Notes under the pieces: generated by a model
The model's database searches: none
Seen by the model: only the letters and a program-made list of their open reading frames with translations
What the model was told of the DNA's origin: nothing
Source of the DNA: UBA724 sp049596815
GTDB taxonomy: Bacteria; Bacteroidota; Bacteroidia; Flavobacteriales; Flavobacteriaceae
DNA: 9,618 nt
NCBI GenBank assembly: GCA_049596815.1
Contig: JBMYLY010000049.1
Span: 1 to 9,618, forward strand
Direction: 5' to 3'
Position numbers and translations under genes: made by a program
Part shown: positions 1 to 5,027 of the stretch, one piece after another
How the letters are laid out: each line of letters begins with the position of its first letter
How positions within the stretch are numbered: position 1 is the stretch's first letter

Positions 1-948
1 GCCATCAAGAATCATTTTCAAGACCAAGACTTGAGAGAGGAGATTCTTACAGATATCCAATCTCGAATTGCGGAATTACTCAATGACAGAATCAAGCATG
101 AGCGACAAGTCATTGCGGTCGAAGATGTAGCTCACATTATAGAGGTCATGGGGCAGCCCAATGACTTTAAAATGGACTCAGAAGCAATAGATGAGGAAGA
201 AAAATCCACTCATAAAAGAAAATTATTTAGAGATCCGGATGATAAAATTTTTAGCGGAGTTGCTGCCGGTGTGGCTCATTATTTCGGATTGCAAGTCAAA
301 TGGGTGCGTTTGATCTGGCTTTTTTTGGGCTTATTTTCTTGGGGTGGATTTGTATTTATCTACCTGATACTATGGATTGTACTTTCCGAAGCAAAGACAA
401 CAGCTGAAAAGTTGATGATGCGTGGAGAACCTATCAATGTATCCAATTTGGAAAAAAAAATTAAAGAAGGAATTGATGACGTAACCCAACGTGTTAAAAA
501 CAAAGATTATGAGGTCACTGGTGAAAAAATACGCTCTAAAACCAAAGGTTTTTTTGATGGATTGGCCCAAACACTCAATAAGTTCATCAAATTCTTTACA
601 CAGTTTATGGGTCTTATACTTGTTTTGGCTAGTTCGATCGGTTTGTTTGGTTTACTGATTGTTTTGTTTACACTGGGCCTATACGAATTGTTTAACGTCA
701 CTTGGGGCGACCCTTTTTGGCCACCTATTGACATTGTCCATATGGGAATTCCGCTTTGGTGGGCCGTAGTTCCGGTGCTTTTTGTGGGAGCAGTCCCCAT
801 CATCTATCTGTTAATGTTGGGCAAGTGGCTTATCTATCCAAAACGTGTCTACGCACTTCGCTTGCACCTGTTGCTACTTGGCGTCTGGATGCTTTCTATC
901 ATGCTAACCATCGGAGTAGGCATGTGGTATGTTTCGGGTTTTATCTAG
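1..948 (+). CDS. PspC-domain inner-membrane protein (5' end missing)
   Basis: The reading frame is open from base 1, so the gene starts outside the window. The TTG at 31 is internal and should not be taken as the start. Residues below are counted from base 1. Residues 1-57 are soluble, helical and charged, like the HAAS region of flavobacterial PspC proteins, and include a GQP motif. Residues 72-130 form a PspC domain: a KLFRDPDDK lead-in, a GVAAGVAHYFG core, then two hydrophobic segments. A charged linker (about 130-190) follows, then further membrane segments near the C terminus. PspC domains are known from phage-shock and envelope-stress systems; the exact role of this long form is unclear. 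Related proteins often sit beside a PadR regulator, which would lie outside the window. The gene converges on trxB with a 2-bp gap and no visible terminator hairpin. Confidence 0.88.
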   Translation, partial: AIKNHFQDQDLREEILTDIQSRIAELLNDRIKHERQVIAVEDVAHIIEVMGQPNDFKMDSEAIDEEEKSTHKRKLFRDPDDKIFSGVAAGVAHYFGLQVKWVRLIWLFLGLFSWGGFVFIYLILWIVLSEAKTTAEKLMMRGEPINVSNLEKKIKEGIDDVTQRVKNKDYEVTGEKIRSKTKGFFDGLAQTLNKFIKFFTQFMGLILVLASSIGLFGLLIVLFTLGLYELFNVTWGDPFWPPIDIVHMGIPLWWAVVPVLFVGAVPIIYLLMLGKWLIYPKRVYALRLHLLLLGVWMLSIMLTIGVGMWYVSGFI

Positions 949-950
949 AC

Positions 951-1889
951 CTATAGAGTTGCCAAATAACGTTCGGCATCCAAAGCCGCCATACAACCGG
1001 TTCCAGCAGCCGTAACCGCTTGGCGGTATTCTTTGTCTTGCACATCACCAGAAGCAAACACTCCGGGTAAATTGGTATGGGTTGATTTTCCTTTGGTAAT
1101 CAAATAACCAGCTTCATCCATATCGAGTTGGCCTTTAAAAATTTCAGTGTTGGGTTTATGCCCGATGGCAATAAAAAGGCCCGTGATGGCAATCTCCTCT
1201 TTCTCACCTGTTTGGTTGTTAACCATGCGCAATCCTTCCACCACCTGATCACCTAATACTTCATCAATTTCGGTGTTATACCGCAAGTCGATGTTTGGAG
1301 TTGAGGTGACTCGGTGTTGCATGGCTTTAGAAGCACGCATGTGGTCTTTGCGAACCAGCATGGTAACCTTGGTACAAATGTTGGCCAAATAGGTGGCTTC
1401 TTCACAGGCTGTATCTCCCCCACCCACAATGGCTACTTCCTGACCTTTGTAAAAAAAGCCATCACATACCGCACAAGCCGATACCCCACCCCCACGCAAG
1501 CGTTGCTCACTAGGCAAACCTAGATATTTAGCGGTTGCGCCTGTCGCAATGATGATTGTCTTAGCCTCAATGGTTTTGTCATTATCGATAGTGACTTTGT
1601 GTATTCCGCCATTTTCTTTTGACAATTCAACAGCAGTGGCCATTCCAATACGTACTTCGGTACCAAAACGTTCGGCTTGTTGTTGGAGTTGCACCATCAT
1701 GGTAGGGCCATCTACGCCTTTAGGATAACCAGGAAAATTATCTACTTCGGTAGTGGTGGTCAGTTGGCCACCTGGCTCCATACCCGTGTAGAGTATGGGT
1801 TTAAGATCTGCTCTAGCAGCATAGATAGCTGCGGTATATCCGGCGGGTCCTGAACCAATGATAAGGGTTTTTAGAGGTTGGGTTTGCAT
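951..1889 (-). CDS. trxB: Thioredoxin-disulfide reductase
   Basis: This 312-residue protein is a complete low-molecular-weight thioredoxin reductase, a cytoplasmic flavoenzyme that uses NADPH to reduce thioredoxin. The FAD-binding GSGPAG motif is at residues 12-17. The redox pair is CAVC at 139-142, followed directly by DG as in the bacterial family. The NADPH-binding GGGDTA is at 156-161, with basic residues R180, K181 and R185 where the family contacts the NADPH phosphate. The second FAD motif, ASGD, has its Asp at about 282. Length is normal for the family (about 310-320). The ATG at 1889 places the FAD motif at the usual distance from the N terminus, and no SD is evident upstream. It is transcribed alone, divergent from the tRNA locus and convergent with the PspC gene. 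The call is firm. Confidence 0.97.
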   Translation of the reverse strand: MQTQPLKTLIIGSGPAGYTAAIYAARADLKPILYTGMEPGGQLTTTTEVDNFPGYPKGVDGPTMMVQLQQQAERFGTEVRIGMATAVELSKENGGIHKVTIDNDKTIEAKTIIIATGATAKYLGLPSEQRLRGGGVSACAVCDGFFYKGQEVAIVGGGDTACEEATYLANICTKVTMLVRKDHMRASKAMQHRVTSTPNIDLRYNTEIDEVLGDQVVEGLRMVNNQTGEKEEIAITGLFIAIGHKPNTEIFKGQLDMDEAGYLITKGKSTHTNLPGVFASGDVQDKEYRQAVTAAGTGCMAALDAERYLATL

Positions 1890-1907
1890 TGACTTTGATT
1901 TGAATGG

Positions 1908-1919
1908 GCTAAAATTAGC
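1908..1919 (-). promoter_or_regulatory. Weak candidate promoter element for trxB, inside a small inverted repeat
   Basis: On the minus strand TAATTTTA (1910-1917) matches 7 of 8 positions of the Bacteroidota -7 box TAnnTTTG. It lies inside the inverted repeat GCTAA-AA-TTAGC. No TTTG is found at the expected -33 distance, so this is only a suggestion. The rest of 1890-2057 shows no gene and no other convincing site. Confidence 0.2.
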
Positions 1920-2057
1920 GTTTATGAATAAAAATAGGAGGTAAATCTTATCAAAAGTTATAAAACAAGTATTGGTTTTGTTTATGTATTCGTCTAAATG
2001 TTTATTTATTCAGAAACCTACTTCTTTTTTTTGAATAAAAACCAAGCCAAAAAAGCG

Positions 2058-2088
2058 TTTGCAATTCGTGTGTAATGGTCTATATTTG
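2058..2088 (+). promoter_or_regulatory. Primary-sigma promoter for the tRNA-Pro locus
   Basis: TTTG (2058-2061), a 19-nt spacer and TATATTTG (2081-2088) fit exactly the Bacteroidota housekeeping promoter consensus TTTG-N19-TAnnTTTG. Transcription would start near 2094, giving a leader of roughly 70 nt before the first tRNA. The -7 box sits in the loop of a 5-bp inverted repeat, GGTCT (2077-2081) with AGACC (2090-2094); whether that matters is unknown. Confidence 0.75.
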
Positions 2089-2110
2089 CAGACCGTTTTA
2101 CGGAAAGAAA

Positions 2111-2160
2111 ACAGTTTAAATGCTGTGATATTGAAATATTGTCCACGGTTTAAATTCCGT
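2111..2160 (+). repeat. Twin 16-nt mini-hairpins in the tRNA leader
   Basis: Positions 2111-2126 (ACAG-TTTAAATG-CTGT) and 2145-2160 (ACGG-TTTAAATT-CCGT) are near-copies 34 bp apart. Each folds into a 4-bp stem with an 8-nt loop. The third base pair changes from A-T to G-C between copies, so pairing is kept. The second hairpin ends two bases before tRNA-Pro(TGG). A role in precursor processing is possible but unproven; the stems are short and could be chance. Confidence 0.4.
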
Positions 2161-2162
2161 TT

Positions 2163-2237
2163 CGGGGTGTAGCGTAGCCCGGTTATCGCGCCTGCTTTGG
2201 GAGCAGGAGGTCGCAGGTTCGAATCCTGCCACCCCGA
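2163..2237 (+). tRNA. tRNA-Pro (anticodon TGG)
   Basis: This is a complete 75-nt cloverleaf. The acceptor stem pairs CGGGGTG (2163-2169) with CACCCCG (2230-2236), with discriminator A2237. The anticodon stem CCTGC/GCAGG encloses loop TTTGGGA (2196-2202) with anticodon TGG at 2198-2200 and G37. The T arm is GCAGG-TTCGAAT-CCTGC. CCA is not encoded, so it must be added after transcription. It reads CCA and CCG codons, and probably others by wobble at U34. It is the first tRNA after the promoter at 2058-2088. Confidence 0.97.
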
Positions 2238-2254
2238 CAAAACATTTTCCTTTT

Positions 2255-2328
2255 CGGGATGTGGCGCAGCCTGGTAGCGCACACGCATGGGGTGCGTGGG
2301 GTCGCAGGTTCAAATCCTGTCATCCCGA
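2255..2328 (+). tRNA. tRNA-Pro (anticodon GGG)
   Basis: This is a complete 74-nt cloverleaf lying 17 nt after the first tRNA and probably co-transcribed with it. The acceptor stem pairs CGGGATG (2255-2261) with CATCCCG (2321-2327), with discriminator A2328. The anticodon stem CACGC/GCGTG encloses loop ATGGGGT (2287-2293) with anticodon GGG at 2289-2291. The loop has A32 and U38, the unusual pair also seen in other bacterial tRNA-Pro(GGG). The T arm is GCAGG-TTCAAAT-CCTGT with one G-U pair. CCA is not encoded. A run of eight T (2332-2339) follows and may help end transcription. Confidence 0.96.
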
Positions 2329-2339
2329 CAATTTTTTTT

Positions 2340-2465
2340 CTTTCTATGGTTGCATTTGGCAGCGCGTCCCGATGATGTCGGGAGGGTCGCAGGTTTAAAC
2401 TTAGCGAAGCGTTCTCACGCCTTTGGCGTAATCCTGCCTGCCGGCAGGCAGGCCTATCATCCCGA
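2340..2465 (+). pseudogene. Degenerate third tRNA-Pro copy, T arm interrupted
   Basis: Shifted by 85 bp, this segment aligns without gaps to tRNA-Pro(GGG) up to the T loop. TGGCAGCGC (2357-2365) matches the D-arm TGGTAGCGC. The anticodon arm is TCCCG-ATGATGT-CGGGA (2367-2383). GGGTCGCAGGTT matches the variable region and T arm, and CATCCCGA (2458-2465) matches the acceptor 3' strand. The 5' acceptor strand is lost (CTTTCTA does not pair with CATCCCG), and about 52 extra bases split the T arm, so it cannot fold as a tRNA. I read it as a decayed tandem copy. A chimera of a repeat element with a tRNA 3' end is the alternative. Confidence 0.65.
2417..2452. repeat. REP-like palindromic insert: small hairpin plus 20-bp perfect palindrome
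   Basis: Within the extra sequence that splits the third tRNA copy, ACGCC-TTT-GGCGT (2417-2429) forms a 5-bp stem. It is followed at once by the perfect palindrome CCTGCCTGCCGGCAGGCAGG (2433-2452). Such GC-rich palindromes in AT-rich intergenic DNA resemble REP-type elements, and similar ones recur in flavobacterial genomes as far as I recall. No transposase gene is present. Confidence 0.6.
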
Positions 2466-2474
2466 CAATTTTTT

Positions 2475-2500
2475 CTTTCTATGGCTGCATTTGGCAGCGC
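2475..2500 (+). pseudogene. Fourth tRNA-like remnant (5' half only)
   Basis: This 26-nt stretch repeats 2340-2365 with a single difference and ends in the D-arm-like TTTGGCAGCGC. Nothing after 2500 resembles an anticodon or T arm. It is the truncated end of the tandem array, about 55 bp before the next gene. Confidence 0.5.
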
Positions 2501-2530
2501 ATTCCTCTTTTTCTTCCATAAAAATTTGCC

Positions 2531-2538
2531 TATTTTGG
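2531..2538 (+). promoter_or_regulatory. Weak candidate -7 box for the sugar dehydrogenase operon
   Basis: TATTTTGG matches 7 of 8 positions of TAnnTTTG and lies 15 nt before the ATG at 2554, implying a very short leader without an SD. No TTTG occurs at the proper -33 distance. Read-through from the tRNA promoter is an alternative source of transcription. Confidence 0.3.
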
Positions 2539-2553
2539 CAGTAAAATACGCCC

Positions 2554-3672
2554 ATGAAAAAGACAAGCATCTCTTTGTTGTTCTTACTTATCGTTTGCAC
2601 AGCCTGTGCTCAAAAAGATACTTCCATACAAACCCCATCTCGCATCGACTACGATTTGGAGTTGGTTGTTCCCGAACTTGAAATACCCTGGGGAATCGCC
2701 ATGCTCCCCGATAACAGCCTGATCATCACTGAAAAGTCGGGAAAACTTATTCATTTTAAAGATGGAAATAAGATAGAAATTGGTGGTATGCCTGACACCT
2801 ACGTTCGAGGACAAGGTGGACTCATGGGAATTGCCCTACATCCTGATTTCACAAACAACCAAAGAATTTATTTTTCCCAATCCTCTGTTGTTGACAGCGA
2901 GGAAGATGGAGGCAATACAGCACTTTTTAGCGCTACCCTTTCAGGGAATGATTTAAGTGACGTTACATTGTTGTACAAAGCCCAACCAAACACGCGTGTT
3001 GGTAGACACTTTGGATCGAGAATTGTTTTTGACAATGAAGGCTATCTCTTTTTTACTGTCGGAGACAGAGGCAAACGAGATGACAATCCCCAAGACCTCA
3101 CTCGTGATGGAGGCAAGGTCTACCGCATCCATGACGATGGGCGCATCCCCGATGACAATCCTTTTACAGACATTACCGGAGCCAAAAAAGCCATCTATTC
3201 CTACGGCCATAGAAACCCACAAGGGATGACCCTACACCCACAAACAGGTGGCATTTGGACAAACGAACATGGGCCTTTGGGTGGAGACGAAATAAATATC
3301 GTTCGCGCTGGTGCTAACTATGGATGGCCAGTAATCACCTATGGAAAAAACTATTCTGGCACCACCATTACCAAGGAAACTTCTCGGCCGGGCATGGAAC
3401 AACCTTTTTATTATTGGATCCCTTCTATAGCCCCCTCAGGAATGGCATTCATACACGGTGATGTGTATCCCGATTGGGAAGGGAGTTTATTGGTCGGTTC
3501 GTTAAAATTTGAATATTTAGAACGCTTGGTTATTGAAAACAACCAAGTCACCTTCCGAGAAAAAGTAGCAGAAAACATTGGTCGTGTTCGGGATGTTATT
3601 GTCGGTTCAGACGGATACATCTACATGGCTGTTGAAGGAAAAGGAATCTATAAAATTGTGCCTAAAGCGTGA
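2554..3672 (+). CDS. PQQ-dependent aldose sugar dehydrogenase-like lipoprotein
   Basis: This 372-residue protein belongs to the soluble glucose/sorbosone dehydrogenase beta-propeller family and is closest in pattern to bacterial Asd/YliI proteins, which oxidise aldoses with PQQ. The N terminus is a signal peptide with a probable lipidation cysteine, C18 (context VCTAC). The -3 residue of that lipobox is Cys, which is atypical. Family motifs follow in order: PWGIA at 45-49; GQGGLMG at 86-92 (Q87 matches an active-site Gln); HFG at 152-154 (H152, the likely catalytic base); GHRNPQG at 218-224 (R220, N221); NEHGP at 237-241; GGDEIN at 243-248; and NYGWP at 255-259. Length matches the family. It is first in a four-gene operon and overlaps the cytochrome gene by 4 nt, suggesting electrons pass to that cytochrome. 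The substrate cannot be read from sequence, and no pqq synthesis genes are in the window. Confidence 0.9.
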   Translation: MKKTSISLLFLLIVCTACAQKDTSIQTPSRIDYDLELVVPELEIPWGIAMLPDNSLIITEKSGKLIHFKDGNKIEIGGMPDTYVRGQGGLMGIALHPDFTNNQRIYFSQSSVVDSEEDGGNTALFSATLSGNDLSDVTLLYKAQPNTRVGRHFGSRIVFDNEGYLFFTVGDRGKRDDNPQDLTRDGGKVYRIHDDGRIPDDNPFTDITGAKKAIYSYGHRNPQGMTLHPQTGGIWTNEHGPLGGDEINIVRAGANYGWPVITYGKNYSGTTITKETSRPGMEQPFYYWIPSIAPSGMAFIHGDVYPDWEGSLLVGSLKFEYLERLVIENNQVTFREKVAENIGRVRDVIVGSDGYIYMAVEGKGIYKIVPKA

Positions 3673-4061
3673 GAAATATACTGTTGGTTTTATTCTTGCC
3701 TTTTGTGGGTTGGGCTCAAGACATCCGTAAGAGTGAGAGCTATACCAACGGACAGGTGATATATGAAGATTTTTGTATGCTATGCCATATGGCCAACGGT
3801 AAAGGAGTGCCTAAAGCTTTTCCTCCTTTGGCCAGTTCTGACTATTTAAAAGATATCAAGGCCACTGTCAACAGCATTAAATATGGTCTCAATGGCCCCA
3901 TTGTTGTCAATGGCGTAAAGTACAACAGTGTAATGTCGCCCATGGGATTAGACGACCAAGAGGTTGCCGACGTCACCAACTATATTTTAAACACTTGGGG
4001 CAATCGTCACAACCAACGCATCACCAAACAGATGGTAGAAAAACTGACTAAAAAAGAATGA
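3669..4061 (+). CDS. Periplasmic class I c-type cytochrome
   Basis: This is a 130-residue single-haem cytochrome c. The start is GTG at 3669, overlapping the TGA of the dehydrogenase gene (GTGA), which argues for translational coupling. A signal peptide spans residues 1-16 and probably ends WA|QD. The haem site CMLCH is at 36-40, followed by an NGKGV stretch typical of the fold. The distal haem ligand is M89 or M92 in VMSPMG, just before the C-terminal helix (DDQEVADVTNYI). Its position directly after a PQQ-type dehydrogenase suggests it accepts electrons from that enzyme and passes them to the respiratory chain; this is inferred from context. The gene overlaps udk by 4 nt. Confidence 0.92.
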   Translation: MRNILLVLFLPFVGWAQDIRKSESYTNGQVIYEDFCMLCHMANGKGVPKAFPPLASSDYLKDIKATVNSIKYGLNGPIVVNGVKYNSVMSPMGLDDQEVADVTNYILNTWGNRHNQRITKQMVEKLTKKE

Positions 4062-4666
4062 AACTTATAGGCGTATGTGGTGGGTCTGGTTCCGGAAAAA
4101 CCACCTTGGTGCAAGCATTGCAAACAGAACTGGGAGTTGAGCGTTTGGAAATTATTTCTCAAGATTCCTATTACAAACACCACCCCCATTTGAGTTTTGA
4201 ACGGCGTTGTGAACTTAATTTTGACCACCCGGAGGCCATTGATTACAAGCTTTTTGAAGAACATTTACTTTTGTTACAATCTGGTCAAAGCGTAAAAATA
4301 CCAACCTATTCTTTTGAAACCCATCTCAGAAATGACCTAACACAACAAATTGCACCCAAAGAGATTATGGTTGTAGAGGGAATTCTAATTTTCTCAAACC
4401 CAAAGCTTTTTTCATTATTCGATTATAGCATTTATATTGAAAGTGATGAAAATACACGGCTGCAGCGCCGCATAGCACGCGATGTAAAGGAACGTGGCCG
4501 CAGTATAGAAGAAGTAACATCTCGGTTTAGAGAAACCATCAAACCTATGCATGATCTTTTTATTGAACCACACAAAAAAAATGCCGATTGTATATTTGAT
4601 AATTCTGAGAATGATTTTAGTAAAATTCAAGAGTTTTGCAAAGCTATCATAAGCCTAATTAAGTGA
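4058..4666 (+). CDS. udk: Uridine kinase
   Basis: This 202-residue cytoplasmic enzyme phosphorylates uridine and cytidine to UMP and CMP in pyrimidine salvage. The P-loop GGSGSGKT is at residues 8-15. QDSYY at 35-39 supplies D36, the expected catalytic/substrate Asp. FDHPEAID at 55-62 and EGI at 107-109 are typical of the family. The LID-like basic segment, RRIARDVKERGR at 137-148, matches the uridine kinase signature and helps separate it from phosphoribulokinase and pantothenate kinase relatives. Length is normal. The ATG at 4058 overlaps the cytochrome stop (ATGA), and the end overlaps the next gene by 4 nt. In flavobacteria udk is commonly next to the DivIC/FtsB-like gene; the dehydrogenase and cytochrome upstream are the less expected partners. 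Confidence 0.95.
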   Translation: MKLIGVCGGSGSGKTTLVQALQTELGVERLEIISQDSYYKHHPHLSFERRCELNFDHPEAIDYKLFEEHLLLLQSGQSVKIPTYSFETHLRNDLTQQIAPKEIMVVEGILIFSNPKLFSLFDYSIYIESDENTRLQRRIARDVKERGRSIEEVTSRFRETIKPMHDLFIEPHKKNADCIFDNSENDFSKIQEFCKAIISLIK

Positions 4667-4989
4667 AAACACTCAAAAACATTTGGAACGCTCCGTGGGT
4701 TAGACGTCTGACCAACATTTATGTGCTTGTGAGTGTTGTATTTGTTCTTTGGATGCTCTTTTTCGATACAAATTCCCTTCGCATCTATTGGAGCTTAAAT
4801 AATAAAGTCAAAGAATTGGAAAAGCAAAAACAAAGTCTTATCCAAGAAATTAAAGCGGACCAAGCCTTTATTCAAAGAATGAAAGACACCACCTCTATGG
4901 AACGCTTTGGCAGAGAAAAATATTTCCTTAAAAAGAATAACGAGGATATTTTTATCATTGAGTTTCAAGATTCTCTGAGCGTTGAGTAG
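4663..4989 (+). CDS. Septum formation initiator (DivIC/FtsB family)
   Basis: This is a 108-residue bitopic membrane protein. The start is GTG at 4663, overlapping the udk stop (GTGA). A single membrane helix at about 18-34 follows a short basic cytoplasmic tail. A coiled coil rich in K, E, Q and L occupies about 44-73. The conserved tail ERFGREKYFLKKNNEDIF at 80-97 is the family signature that follows the coiled coil. FtsB/DivIC proteins act in the division complex with FtsL and FtsQ/DivIB partners at the septum; the partners are not in this window. It is the last gene of the coupled operon. A 38-nt gap with a candidate promoter separates it from the next gene. Confidence 0.88.
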   Translation: MKTLKNIWNAPWVRRLTNIYVLVSVVFVLWMLFFDTNSLRIYWSLNNKVKELEKQKQSLIQEIKADQAFIQRMKDTTSMERFGREKYFLKKNNEDIFIIEFQDSLSVE

Positions 4990-4990
4990 A

Positions 4991-5023
4991 TTTGTTATGC
5001 ATGCATAAAAAATTGTATTTTTA
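4991..5023 (+). promoter_or_regulatory. Candidate promoter for the SDR gene with a 14-bp palindrome in the spacer
   Basis: TTTG (4991-4994) and TATTTTTA (5016-5023, 7 of 8 to TAnnTTTG) are separated by 21 nt, slightly over the usual 19. The perfect palindrome TTATGCATGCATAA fills 4995-5008, directly after the -33 box, where a repressor could block RNA polymerase. No T-run follows it, so it does not look like a terminator for the upstream operon. Transcription would start at or near the annotated ATG. Confidence 0.42.
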
Positions 5024-5027
5024 ACAC

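Larger units (their letters stand above)
2299..2500 (+). repeat. 85-bp-period tandem duplication of the tRNA-Pro 3' half and spacer
   Basis: GGGTCGCAGGTT occurs at 2299-2310 and again at 2384-2395, exactly 85 bp apart. A second shared block runs from TCATCCCGACAA through the T-run to TTTGGCAGCGC: 2320-2365 in the first copy and 2457-2500 in the second. The blocks differ by one T/C substitution and by T-run length (8 versus 6). The second copy has 52 extra bases between its two blocks. The first block belongs to the working tRNA-Pro(GGG). Confidence 0.85.

Noticed and set aside
31..33. TTG as the start codon of the PspC-domain gene.
   Set aside because: The frame is open to base 1 and the upstream residues fit the N-terminal region of flavobacterial homologues, so the gene is cut by the window edge.
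1936..1941. AGGAGG on the plus strand upstream of the tRNA locus, as a ribosome binding site.
   Set aside because: No start codon with an open frame follows at a usable distance. It lies in the leader of trxB on the opposite strand.
2340..2465. A functional third tRNA carrying a 52-bp intron in the T arm.
   Set aside because: The 5' acceptor strand does not pair with CATCCCG, and an intron in the T arm of a bacterial tRNA is not expected. Decay or insertion explains it better.
2010..2566. Minus-strand reading frames of 65-127 codons across the tRNA-Pro genes, with phrases such as GFEPATS and IRTCDLL.
   Set aside because: These are translations of antisense tRNA T arms and palindromic repeats, a known source of spurious hypothetical proteins. 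They have no start context or domain.
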